Source of the DNA: a virus
Reading direction: 5' to 3' (one strand)
Virus record (IMG/VR): IMGVR_UViG_3300047319_000419
Span: 1 to 28,926 of that record
Length of the DNA: 28,926 nt
Of the stretch, positions 20,774-28,740 are shown one piece after another (the first letter of the stretch is position 1; each line of letters opens with the position of its first letter). A program made the position numbers and the translations under genes. A model generated the notes under the pieces. The model ran no database searches, was not told where the DNA came from, and saw nothing but the letters and a program-made list of their open reading frames with translations.

Positions 20774-20980
20774 ATGGAGATAGCAAACAGTTTCAGCATC
20801 CAGCCCCACGCGTACGCCTCGCTAGTGGTGATGAACGACGACGGCAGCGACCTGCTCCGACTGGAAGCTGACGGAACCGTCTCCGGCGACCTAGCCGAAC
20901 GCTACCCGGAAGCAGTCCCGGCGCTGGCTGAACTCGGAGCCCGCATCAAGACTGTCATGTCGATGCCCTCATGGGGATGA
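20774..20980 (+). CDS. Hypothetical protein, 68 residues
   Basis: A strong TAGGAGG precedes the ATG. The N-terminal half has strands (A-S-L-V-V-M-N-D-D-G, L-L-R-L-E-A-D-G-T-V), and the C-terminal half is helical (A-V-P-A-L-A-E-L-G-A-R-I-K). Its stop overlaps the next start. Role unknown. Confidence 0.58.
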   Translation: MEIANSFSIQPHAYASLVVMNDDGSDLLRLEADGTVSGDLAERYPEAVPALAELGARIKTVMSMPSWG

Positions 20981-21450
20981 CCGCGCTCACGGGTCAGGTT
21001 GGGTGCGTTGTCGATAGCCGCGGCTGGATGGGTAAAGCCATTGAGCGGGTCACGCGGTCCAGGGCGCATCACACCATCGTTGCCATCAGTGACACGCACT
21101 GCATCAGCGCTGAGCCACACGGTGCACGCATTCGCCCCATCACGGACTACGAACACGTGATCTGGTCACGGTACAACCACACCGAGGAACAAGCGCACCT
21201 TGTCGCCGGGCTCGCCGAGTACAGCCAGCACGTCCGCTACGACTACCTGTCCTTCATTGCGCTGGGCTGGCACTTCCTGACCGGCGGCAAGATCCCCGAC
21301 AAGGTAGCGACCTGGTTAGACGACCGCGGCGAAACGACCTGTTCCCAGCTCGCGTCCAACATCATGCACGCAGCCAGGCTAGGCGCACCCGACGCCACCG
21401 TCGTCTGCCCCGGCGACTGGCTCAACTACATCCAAACCCACCACATGTAA
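20977..21450 (+). CDS. Permuted NlpC/P60-like (YiiX-type) protein
   Basis: A 157-residue protein, started at the ATG overlapping the previous stop (an ATG 6 bases earlier is equally open). H31-H32 in S-R-A-H-H-T-I-V-A-I-S-D, a beta core, the Y-D-Y-L-S-F-I-A-L-G helix, and a late cysteine (E-T-T-C122-S-Q-L-A-S) follow the order His first, Cys later. That is the circularly permuted papain-like arrangement of YiiX/NlpC-P60 hydrolases, which cut peptide or lipid amide bonds. Lying beside virion genes, it may process the cell wall. The fold call comes from motif order only. Confidence 0.55.
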   Translation: MTALTGQVGCVVDSRGWMGKAIERVTRSRAHHTIVAISDTHCISAEPHGARIRPITDYEHVIWSRYNHTEEQAHLVAGLAEYSQHVRYDYLSFIALGWHFLTGGKIPDKVATWLDDRGETTCSQLASNIMHAARLGAPDATVVCPGDWLNYIQTHHM

Positions 21451-21475
21451 GCCCGTAGCATCCAGGAGGTGCAGG

Positions 21476-22018
21476 GTGGCACCCAGACTTCCGAAAATGA
21501 CCGAGGCTGACAAGGACGAGATCCTAGCCCTCCACAAACAAGGCCTCACCCAGCGGCAGATCGCGGAACGCACCGGACGGCCCGCGGGCACGATTTCGAC
21601 GTTCTGTTCCCGCAACGGACTCAAGTTCGACGGGACGACAACGGTTGCCGCGACGGAACGTAACGTCATCGACGCGAAAGCCCGGGTCGCCGCCCTGCGC
21701 CTCGAACTGATCGCAGTGCAGGAACACCGGGTCGCCGAGATCCGCGCCGTGCAGACCGGCCAGAAGCGCTGGAAGACCGTGCTCCGCGGGACCGGCGCGT
21801 CTGAGGGTGAGGCTGAACTGTCGTTCATCCCCCCGAACGACTACGCCCGCGAACAATCCGCCGCCAGTCAGGCGTCAACGGCGATCAAGAACTACGCCCC
21901 GCAAGAGGTCGCCAAGGACACCACCGCGACCGACTCCGTTGTTGACGCCCTGCTGACCGGGTTCCGGCAGCACTACGACACGGCGGTGAAACCCGCGAAA
22001 GTGGGGGATGAGACGTGA
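21476..22018 (+). CDS. Terminase small subunit
   Basis: A 180-residue protein with GTG start after AGGAGG. Residues about 8-45 form a helix-turn-helix (D-K-D-E-I-L-A-L-H-K-Q-G-L-T-Q-R-Q-I-A-E, G-R-P-A-G-T-I), the DNA-recognition part that binds the packaging start. A helical middle (V-A-A-L-R-L-E-L-I-A-V-Q) would oligomerise, and the C-terminus probably contacts the large subunit. The stop overlaps the large-subunit GTG. Identity rests on the HTH and position. Confidence 0.75.
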   Translation: MAPRLPKMTEADKDEILALHKQGLTQRQIAERTGRPAGTISTFCSRNGLKFDGTTTVAATERNVIDAKARVAALRLELIAVQEHRVAEIRAVQTGQKRWKTVLRGTGASEGEAELSFIPPNDYAREQSAASQASTAIKNYAPQEVAKDTTATDSVVDALLTGFRQHYDTAVKPAKVGDET

Positions 22019-23286
22019 GCAACCCCGCCCTGTCGGATAAGCAGATCGCCTCCATTGTTGAATCCGAAGACCAGACGATCAGCTTGTGGGTCGGCGCCGT
22101 GTCGGCGGGTAAGACCATCGCGTCCCTGTTCGCGTTCCTGCTCGCCGTCAGGTTGTGCAAGGGCACGGGCCTGATCATCATCGTGGGCAAGACACTCCAG
22201 ACCATCGAACGCAACATCCTCGCCCCCCTCATGGACCAACGGATCTTCGGGGAACTCGCCAACCACATCGTGCACACCAAGGGTTCCGGGATCGCGATGA
22301 TCCTCGGCAAAGAGGTCGCGCTCGTGGGCGCGAACGACACCCGATCTGAGGAGAAGATCCGCGGCTCCACCGTCGAACTCGCCTACGTGGATGAGGCGAC
22401 CCTGTTGCCGCTCGGGTTCTGGGAAATGCTCGTCTCCCGCCTCCGTGTCGCCGGCGCCCGCCTGCTTGCCACCACGAACCCGGGCTCGACCCGGCACTGG
22501 TTGCGGCTTGACTGGATCCTCCAGGCCGCGGCGAAGAACATGCGCGTCTTCCACTTCACCATGCACGACAACCCGCAATACTTCCCCGGCGGCAACCCGG
22601 GCCCCGCGTACATCGCCCAGATGCAGGCGTCCTACGCCGGCGTGTTCTACGACCGCATGATCAAAGGGTTGTGGACGAACGCCGAGGGCGCCGTGTACGA
22701 CATGTGGGACCCAACAAGGCACGTGATCCGCTGGGAAGACCTGCCGCCCATGAAGCGGGTGTTGTGCGTGTCGATTGACTTCGGCACCCAGCACGCCACC
22801 AGTGCGATCATGCTGGGCATCGGGTACGACCGGAAGCTCTACATGATGGACGAGTTGCGGATCGACGCGGGCACGTCCTCCACACTGCGTCAGTCGCCCT
22901 CGCAGCAGTCCAAAACGATCCGTGACTGGATCCGCAAGCCGCACCACCCCGAACAACTTGCCCTCGCCCCGGAATGGGTGATCGTTGACACCGCCGCGGC
23001 GGACTTCCGCCAGGAACTCTACGTCGACGGTTTGGCTACGCAGGGCGCGAAAAAAGATGTTGTGTACGGCATCGGCATCGTGTCCTCCCTCCTCCAAAAA
23101 GGCCAACTCGTCGTCACCGACCGGTGCACGGGCTGGGTAGAGGAAGTCACCGACTACGTGTGGGACCCGAAAGCGACCGAACGCGGCGTGGACGCCCCGA
23201 TCAAACGCGGCGACGACAGCATGGACGCCGGCAGGTACGGCGTCGTTACCACCGAATCACTCTGGCGCGGCGAACTCGCAGACTAA
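22015..23286 (+). CDS. Terminase large subunit
   Basis: A 423-residue packaging motor and nuclease. Walker A G-A-V-S-A-G-K-T (27-34), Walker B L-A-Y-V-D-E (122-127) and the coupling A-T-T-N-P (152-156) form the ATPase. The RNase-H-like nuclease has D255 (V-S-I-D-F-G-T-Q), D325/D330 and D400-D404 (R-G-D-D-S-M-D). The length is ordinary for the family. GTG start overlaps the small-subunit stop. Confidence 0.95.
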   Translation: MSNPALSDKQIASIVESEDQTISLWVGAVSAGKTIASLFAFLLAVRLCKGTGLIIIVGKTLQTIERNILAPLMDQRIFGELANHIVHTKGSGIAMILGKEVALVGANDTRSEEKIRGSTVELAYVDEATLLPLGFWEMLVSRLRVAGARLLATTNPGSTRHWLRLDWILQAAAKNMRVFHFTMHDNPQYFPGGNPGPAYIAQMQASYAGVFYDRMIKGLWTNAEGAVYDMWDPTRHVIRWEDLPPMKRVLCVSIDFGTQHATSAIMLGIGYDRKLYMMDELRIDAGTSSTLRQSPSQQSKTIRDWIRKPHHPEQLALAPEWVIVDTAAADFRQELYVDGLATQGAKKDVVYGIGIVSSLLQKGQLVVTDRCTGWVEEVTDYVWDPKATERGVDAPIKRGDDSMDAGRYGVVTTESLWRGELAD

Positions 23287-23310
23287 CCAATCCTTTTGAG
23301 AGGGGCCTTC

Positions 23311-24942
23311 ATGGGCTTGCCCACCACCAGCCAGTCTTGGCCCCCGCCGCAGCTTGTCAGGATCCTCCCGAACATGGGCGTCTGGGGTGCATGGTACTCC
23401 GGGGACACGGACCAGTTGTCTTCCGTGTATGGCGGGGCTACCGGTTCGGATCCGTCCGCTACCGGGTTCTTCGCGTCCGATCATGGCGGGTTCCGCGCCA
23501 CCGTGGGCCGGGCGTTGACGCGATGGTTCTGGGGTGAAGCGTCCCGTGGTCCTGACCGGCGGGTGAAGCTCCACGTCCCGATCGCCGCCGAACTCTGCCA
23601 GGCCAGCGCTGACCTGTTGTTCTCCGACACGATCACCATCACCTCGGACAACAAGGACGCACAGACCCGGTTGGACGAACTGGTCGATGACCACTTCCAC
23701 GCCGAACTCACCGCAGCCGCCGACGTGTGCGCCGCTTTGGGTGGCGTGTACCTGCGTGTCGGGTGGGACCCCAAGACCCGCCCTGATGCCCCGTTCCTCA
23801 CCCATGTCGACGCCGACCAGGCGATCCCCGAATTCAGTTGGGGCAAGCTGACGGCGGTGACGTTCTGGCAGGTCGTCGCCCGTGACGGCAAGCGCGTCTA
23901 CCGGCACCTCGAACGCCACGAAACCGACGAACAGGGCACGGGCATCATCCTCCACGGCCTGTACGAGGGCGAGGAGGACAAGCTAGGCCACCCCGTCCCG
24001 CTCACGGAGCAGCCGGCAACCGCGCCGCTCGCGCTGACCGTGGACGCGTTCGGGATCATCTCCTCCGAGTCCCCGAAGATGTGTGTCATCTACGTACCGA
24101 ACCAGACCCCGAACCGGCGCTGGCGCACCGACCCCCTCGGCAGGAACTTGGGCCGGTCGGACCTTGACGGTGTCGAACAGCTCATGGACGCCCTAGACGA
24201 AACCATGACCTCCTGGATGCGCGACGTCCGGCTCGGCAAGGCCCGCATCATGGTCGCCAAGTCGCTCCTCAACAACGTGGGTACGGGGCAGGGTTCGGCG
24301 TTCAACGCGGAGCAGGAAGCCTACGCGTCCATGGAGATGCTCGGCGGTCAGGACGCCCGCCTCGGCGACATGATCGAACAGGTGCAGTTCAACATCCGCG
24401 TCCAGGAACACAAGGAAACCGCGGACGACCTCACCATGAAAATCGTCACCGCCGCAGGTTACTCGGCGGAGACGTTCGGGATGAAGGGCGCGGAGAAGGC
24501 CGTCAAGACCGCCACGGAGGTCGAAGCGCAGCAGCAACGCTCGCTCCTCACCCGTGACCGGAAGTGGCGGCTATGGCGGCCCGCGCTACAGGACGCGCTG
24601 GGGAAGCTCCTCACCGTCGACAAGGCCCTGTTCGCCGGCAACAGCGTCCCGGACGGTGTCGACATTGACGCGGCCATCGCCGAGGGCGTGCAGGAGTCCA
24701 TGCTATCCCTCGCCCAGACCGTGCAGGCGCTCCGTGCCGCTGAGGCGGCCTCGGATGAGGTCATCGTCGGGATGCTCCACCCCGACTGGGACGACGAACA
24801 GATCAGCGCTGAGATCGCGTTGATCAACGCGCAGAAGCCCGCGGCCCTCCCGGATCCGATGTTCATGCACCCGAGCGATGGGATGACCAGTGACGGAACC
24901 GCAGACCCAGCAGCAGACGGAGTCGTTGCCGGTAACGGTTGA
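23311..24942 (+). CDS. Portal protein
   Basis: A 543-residue protein forming the dodecameric portal at one capsid vertex. ATG at 23311 has GAGAGGGG 7 bases upstream and is preferred over an in-frame TTG at 23296. The helical and beta segments (V-K-L-H-V-P-I-A-A-E-L-C-Q-A-S-A-D-L, then M-D-A-L-D-E-T-M-T-S-W-M) and the long C-terminal helical region match SPP1 Gp6-like portals of actinophages. It overlaps the minor capsid gene by 53 bases. Confidence 0.88.
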   Translation: MGLPTTSQSWPPPQLVRILPNMGVWGAWYSGDTDQLSSVYGGATGSDPSATGFFASDHGGFRATVGRALTRWFWGEASRGPDRRVKLHVPIAAELCQASADLLFSDTITITSDNKDAQTRLDELVDDHFHAELTAAADVCAALGGVYLRVGWDPKTRPDAPFLTHVDADQAIPEFSWGKLTAVTFWQVVARDGKRVYRHLERHETDEQGTGIILHGLYEGEEDKLGHPVPLTEQPATAPLALTVDAFGIISSESPKMCVIYVPNQTPNRRWRTDPLGRNLGRSDLDGVEQLMDALDETMTSWMRDVRLGKARIMVAKSLLNNVGTGQGSAFNAEQEAYASMEMLGGQDARLGDMIEQVQFNIRVQEHKETADDLTMKIVTAAGYSAETFGMKGAEKAVKTATEVEAQQQRSLLTRDRKWRLWRPALQDALGKLLTVDKALFAGNSVPDGVDIDAAIAEGVQESMLSLAQTVQALRAAEAASDEVIVGMLHPDWDDEQISAEIALINAQKPAALPDPMFMHPSDGMTSDGTADPAADGVVAGNG

Positions 24943-26053
24943 TGCCCTCGCGGCGTCGGTTGTGGTGGTGTACACGGACGCGGAACAGGGCCTGATCATC
25001 CGTTCCGCGTCCATCGTCCGTGACGCCATCGCGGCGGGCCCGGGCAGTGTGCAGATGGCGACCCTGTATTCGGATCTCCGCAGGGAAGCCGACAGGACCG
25101 CCGCCACGGTCCAAGCCCAGGTGCAGACGATGGCGCGGACGGTCGCGGACACGGCGGCACGGAACGGTAACGCCACAGCGGCCCGAGAGGTCAGGCGTTA
25201 CGCGGACCGTTTCGCCCTGTCCGGGAACGTCACCGACCTCCTCCCGCACGACGTGAACAGTGCCCGGCTCATGGGCCAGGACCTGGAGTCACGGCTGTCC
25301 GCGGCGGCGCACCGGATCACAAGGTTCGCTGATGACGCGTACCGCGCCGCGACCGTAAGCGGTGCTACGGCTCAGATCCTTACCGATTTGGGGAAGGCGA
25401 CCCCGGCGGAGGCTCAGGCGCAGGCGTGGCGGGAACTGACCAGCCGCGGCGTGACCGGCTTCACGGACAAGGCCGGGCGGGAGTGGAACCTGGCTACCTA
25501 TGTGGAGATGGCGACCCGGACGGCAACCCAGCGGGCCTACAACGCCAGCCACCGGGACCGGCTCACCCTCGCCGGGATCACCTACTTCACGATCAGCACC
25601 ACCGGGCGTCCGTGCCCGTTGTGTGCCCCGTGGGAAGGCAAGGTGTTGGCCGACCGGGGCGAAGGTCCCGTCACCGAACCCGACGCCTCCAACGGCGAGC
25701 CCGTGAGCTTCCATGTCGCGGCGACCATCGAAGACGCCACAGCCGCGGGCCTGTTTCACCCGAACTGCAAACACACGCTCACCGCGTACCTGCCCGGCGT
25801 GACGCAGTTGAAGCCTAACGCGTGGACCGCGGCGAACGAGCAGGACTACAAGAACACCCAGACACTCCGCGCCCTCGAACGGGCCGTCAGGGCGTCCAAA
25901 CTCCAAGCCGCAGCCGCCCTCACCCCCCTCGACAAAGCACGCGCCACGCGGGCTGTCAGGGCCGGGCAGGCACGCATCCGGGACTTCACCGCACAGACCG
26001 GGCTCCTACGCCGGTCGCGCCGGGAACAGATCGACCTCGGCCTCAAACCGTAA
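24890..26053 (+). CDS. MuF-like minor capsid protein (phage minor capsid protein 2 type)
   Basis: A 387-residue protein with GTG start inside the 3' end of the portal gene in another frame. The N-terminal 200 residues are helical. Then T-G-R-P-C242-P-L-C245-A-P-W-E-G and G-L-F-H-P-N-C-K-H form the conserved Cys/His module of the minor-capsid-2/MuF family. These proteins bind the portal inside the head and in some phages are ejected with the DNA. A basic helical tail follows. Ribosome site weak, so translational coupling to the portal is likely. Confidence 0.82.
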   Translation: MTEPQTQQQTESLPVTVDALAASVVVVYTDAEQGLIIRSASIVRDAIAAGPGSVQMATLYSDLRREADRTAATVQAQVQTMARTVADTAARNGNATAAREVRRYADRFALSGNVTDLLPHDVNSARLMGQDLESRLSAAAHRITRFADDAYRAATVSGATAQILTDLGKATPAEAQAQAWRELTSRGVTGFTDKAGREWNLATYVEMATRTATQRAYNASHRDRLTLAGITYFTISTTGRPCPLCAPWEGKVLADRGEGPVTEPDASNGEPVSFHVAATIEDATAAGLFHPNCKHTLTAYLPGVTQLKPNAWTAANEQDYKNTQTLRALERAVRASKLQAAAALTPLDKARATRAVRAGQARIRDFTAQTGLLRRSRREQIDLGLKP

Positions 26054-26108
26054 CACCCGCCCCGCCTAGATGGCAGGGGCACCATCCGACACGTCCCAGG
26101 AGGACATT

Positions 26109-26744
26109 GTGCCTGAAGCAGTAGAGAACGAAGCCACCGAGGCGACCGAAGCGACCGGGATCGAGGCAGAGCAGACCGCTGCGACCACCGAGACTACGGA
26201 AGCCGCCGAACCCAAAACGTATGACGAGAACTACGTCAAGACACTCCGCGATGAGGCAGCAGCCAACCGGGTCAAGGCCCGCGACGCCGAAACCGCCGCC
26301 GAAGCGCGGATCAACAAGATCCTTGAAGCAGCCGGGATCAAAACAGCCGAGGAACCCCTCGACCCCGCCAAACTCACCGCCGACCTGTCCGCCAAGGACC
26401 AGGCCATCCGTGCACTCAAAGTGGAGCGCGCACTCGACAAGGCAGCCCGCAAAGCAGGCGCCGACGAAGACCTCCTCGACGCAGTCCTGACCCGCAAGGG
26501 CGCACTCGCCGAGCTGGACCCATCCTCTACCGACTTCGCCCAGCAGCTCGACGCGCTGGTCCGAGCCGAAGTGGACGCAAACCCCAAACTCAAGGCAGTC
26601 CGGGCGACTGGTGCGAGCGGCATCGAACTCTCTGGTGGAACCGGGGAACAAGGCCAAATCACCGAGCAGCAGCTCAAAACCATGAACCCTGACCAGATCG
26701 TCGAAGCGCAGGCCAAGGGCCTCCTCCGCAATCTGCTCGGATAA
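26109..26744 (+). CDS. Capsid scaffolding protein
   Basis: GTG at 26109 has AGGAGG 5 bases upstream and is preferred over a start at 26070. The 211-residue product has an acidic, Thr/Glu-rich N-terminus and a long coiled-coil stretch (V-K-T-L-R-D-E-A-A-A-N-R-V-K-A-R-D-A-E). A Gln-rich C-terminus carries L-K-T-M-N-P-D-Q-I-V-E-A and R-N-L-L-G, typical of scaffolds (DUF4355-like). It directs coat assembly and leaves the head before packaging. It lies immediately before the coat gene. Confidence 0.82.
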   Translation: MPEAVENEATEATEATGIEAEQTAATTETTEAAEPKTYDENYVKTLRDEAAANRVKARDAETAAEARINKILEAAGIKTAEEPLDPAKLTADLSAKDQAIRALKVERALDKAARKAGADEDLLDAVLTRKGALAELDPSSTDFAQQLDALVRAEVDANPKLKAVRATGASGIELSGGTGEQGQITEQQLKTMNPDQIVEAQAKGLLRNLLG

Positions 26745-26762
26745 CCCAGAAAGAGACACCCT

Positions 26763-27611
26763 ATGTCTATCGTGAACTTTCGCCCAGAGATCTGGTCCGC
26801 CAACCTCCTGGTCGCCACCCGCAAAGCCCTCGTCTACGGCGACTGCATCAACCGCGACTACGAAGGTGAGATCAGCGCCGCGGGCGACACCGTCCGCATC
26901 ACGTCCATCGGCCGCCCCACGATCAGCAGCTACGTCCCGAACGTAACCACGATCAACCCGGAACAGGTCAACGACTCTCAGCGCACCCTCGTCGTGGACC
27001 AGTCCAAGTTCTTCGCGTTCGCCGTCGACGACGTCGACGCACGCCAGGCCAAGGGCAACGTCATCCCCCAGTCGATGAACGAAGCCGCGTACGGTTTCGC
27101 CGACGTCATCGACCAGTACATCGCGAACACCATGTACACCGGCATCCAGACCGCCAACCAGGTCGGTTCCATCACCATCGCCGCGGGCACCCCGTCCGAC
27201 TTCTACGACAAGGTCCTTGTCCCGATGAAGATCAAACTGGACCTCGCGAACGTCCCCACCGAGGGCCGCTGGATCAACGTCCGCCCCGAAGCGCACGGCG
27301 CGCTCCTCCGTGACGCCCGCTTCGTGAAGGTCAACGAATCCGGCACCTCCGAAGGCCTCCGCAACGGTATGGTCGGTCGCGCCGCCGGGTTCGACATCCG
27401 CGTCACGAACAACGCCCCGAACACGACCGGTTCCGAGTACGTGACCATCGCCGGCACCAACGCCGCGTACACGTTCGCCGAGCAGATCAACAAGGTTGAG
27501 GCGTACCGGCCGCAGTCCTCGTTCTCCGACGCCGTCAAGGGCCTCGTCCTCTACGGTGGCAAGCTCGTCCGCCCCGACTTCCTGGCAAGCGCGCTTGTCA
27601 CCGTCTCCTAA
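26763..27611 (+). CDS. Major capsid protein (P22 coat-like)
   Basis: A 282-residue coat protein after GAAAGAG. Segments such as F-R-P-E-I-W-S-A-N-L-L-V, G-D-T-V-R-I-T-S-I-G-R-P-T, V-V-D-Q-S-K-F-F-A-F-A-V-D-D and the C-terminal V-L-Y-G-G-K-L-V-R-P-D match the P22 gene 5/HK97-fold coat family used by many actinophages. It follows the scaffold and precedes head-completion genes. Length is at the short end for that family. Confidence 0.9.
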   Translation: MSIVNFRPEIWSANLLVATRKALVYGDCINRDYEGEISAAGDTVRITSIGRPTISSYVPNVTTINPEQVNDSQRTLVVDQSKFFAFAVDDVDARQAKGNVIPQSMNEAAYGFADVIDQYIANTMYTGIQTANQVGSITIAAGTPSDFYDKVLVPMKIKLDLANVPTEGRWINVRPEAHGALLRDARFVKVNESGTSEGLRNGMVGRAAGFDIRVTNNAPNTTGSEYVTIAGTNAAYTFAEQINKVEAYRPQSSFSDAVKGLVLYGGKLVRPDFLASALVTVS

Positions 27612-27632
27612 CCGAAAGGCAGCTGATCGCTC

Positions 27633-27995
27633 ATGGCTCGCACCGCTGTACCTGTAACTGACCTGACCGCCGGCACGTCCCTCGTGGACCCGGTCGGCAC
27701 GACCGCCGACCAGCCCAACGGGCACACCATCACCGGGGCCCGCCCCGAGGTGCTGGTCCTCCGGGTGTCCAATTCGACCGCTGGCGCGCTGAACGCCACC
27801 GTGAAGGCCGGCACCCAGCCGATCGCCGAATCGTCCGGTCAGGGCGACCTCGTCGTCTCCGTGCCCGCGTCCGGCGCCGTGTTCATCGGCCCGCTCGAAT
27901 CGGCGCGGTTCCTTCAGAACGACGGCTCCCTCAGCCTTGACCTTGCAGCCGGTTTCGCCGGCAAGGTCACCGCGTTCCGGACCAACCGCCGCTAA
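27633..27995 (+). CDS. Head protein, possible decoration protein
   Basis: A 120-residue beta-rich protein (V-L-V-L-R-V-S-N-S-T-A-G, L-V-V-S-V-P-A-S-G-A-V-F-I-G-P) located directly after the coat gene, the usual place for a capsid decoration or cement protein. It ends in a basic N-R-R. No catalytic or metal motif is visible; the decoration role is inferred from position and fold character. Confidence 0.65.
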   Translation: MARTAVPVTDLTAGTSLVDPVGTTADQPNGHTITGARPEVLVLRVSNSTAGALNATVKAGTQPIAESSGQGDLVVSVPASGAVFIGPLESARFLQNDGSLSLDLAAGFAGKVTAFRTNRR

Positions 27996-27998
27996 TCC

Positions 27999-28271
27999 TT
28001 GACGGGTTCTTGGCACATCCGTGGGGAGGGAGGGACGGTTTACGAACTGTCCCTCCCTCTGCACGAGGTTATCCTCCACCAGCTTCACAAAGGTTCTGTG
28101 AAGCGGGTCAATAAGGACGGCACGGACTACGTCGAAAAGGCCGAACGTGTCCGGCCCGCGCTGAACGCCCCGAAGGTTGATTGGGTGTCGTGGGCTGTCC
28201 ATTCCGGCGCTTCCGTGGACGACGCGGAAGCGTTGACGAAATCTGATCTGATCGAAAAGTACGGGGTGTAG
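27999..28271 (+). CDS. Small head-module protein, 90 residues
   Basis: The only plausible start in good register is TTG at 27999, without a visible ribosome site, so translation may be coupled to the previous stop 4 bases upstream. W-H-I-R-G-E-G-G-T-V-Y-E-L-S-L-P and L-H-K-G-S-V-K-R-V-N resemble small actinophage proteins between coat and connector genes. The C-terminal V-D-D-A-E-A-L-T-K-S-D-L-I-E-K-Y-G is like the short helix of a Rho-N/HeH-type domain. A strong hairpin lies inside its 5' region. Confidence 0.6.
   Translation: MTGSWHIRGEGGTVYELSLPLHEVILHQLHKGSVKRVNKDGTDYVEKAERVRPALNAPKVDWVSWAVHSGASVDDAEALTKSDLIEKYGV
28026..28059 (+). repeat. 15-bp hairpin inside the coding region
   Basis: Bases 28026-28040 pair with 28045-28059 around a TACG loop, with one G-T wobble and no other mismatch. 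The arms carry GAGGGAGGGAC / GTCCCTCCCTC. No T-run follows, so it is not a classical terminator. It starts 25 bases after the TTG start codon. Confidence 0.7.
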
Positions 28272-28275
28272 GTCT

Positions 28276-28740
28276 ATGGCTGGTCTGTTCGGTAATTTTG
28301 TGGTCCCTAGCATGTTGGCGACCCCGGCAGACCTTGCCGCATGGACCGGGGCCGCTGCCCCCGCGAACGCAACCCCGCTGCTCAGGTCGGCGTCGTCGCT
28401 GGTGATCTCCGCGTCCTCCTCGTCGTACTACGCGGCGGACCCTGTCACGGGGCTGGCATCCGACCCGGTCGTCGCGCAAGCGTTGAATGATGCCACGTGT
28501 ATTCAGGCAGCCATGTGGGTCAGTGCGGGCATCGACCCACTCGCGGGTGGCGTCGGCATTGTCGCACCTGTCCGGTCAAAAAAGATCGGGTCCGCATCGC
28601 TGGACTATGACACGTCGGCGTCGGCGTCGGTCACGGCATACAACGCGCGGATGTACGCGGCGAACAACCTCTGCCCCGAAGCCGTCCGGAAGCTCCAGGA
28701 AAACAACCTCATGGACTCCAACGTCTGGATGTACGGATGA
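28276..28740 (+). CDS. Head-to-tail connector (adaptor-like)
   Basis: A 154-residue protein. L-A-T-P-A-D-L-A-A-W-T-G at the start, a Ser-rich middle (S-S-L-V-I-S-A-S-S-S-S-Y-Y-A) and helical V-V-A-Q-A-L-N-D-A-T-C-I-Q-A-A-M-W match the adaptor proteins that sit under the portal (gp6/gp15-like). G-S-A-S-L-D-Y and the late L-C-P-E-A-V-R-K-L are also typical. The stop overlaps the next ATG. Confidence 0.75.
   Translation: MAGLFGNFVVPSMLATPADLAAWTGAAAPANATPLLRSASSLVISASSSSYYAADPVTGLASDPVVAQALNDATCIQAAMWVSAGIDPLAGGVGIVAPVRSKKIGSASLDYDTSASASVTAYNARMYAANNLCPEAVRKLQENNLMDSNVWMYG

Noticed and set aside
21973-23106. Minus-strand open frame of 377 residues
   Set aside because: It lies opposite the large terminase, whose Walker and nuclease motifs are intact; the translation is His/Arg/Gly-rich shadow sequence.
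26043-28313. Minus-strand open frame of 756 residues opposite the head genes
   Set aside because: It mirrors G/C-biased third positions of scaffold, coat and head genes, is Gly/Val/Arg-rich without recognisable motifs, and the plus-strand genes have ribosome sites and recognised families.
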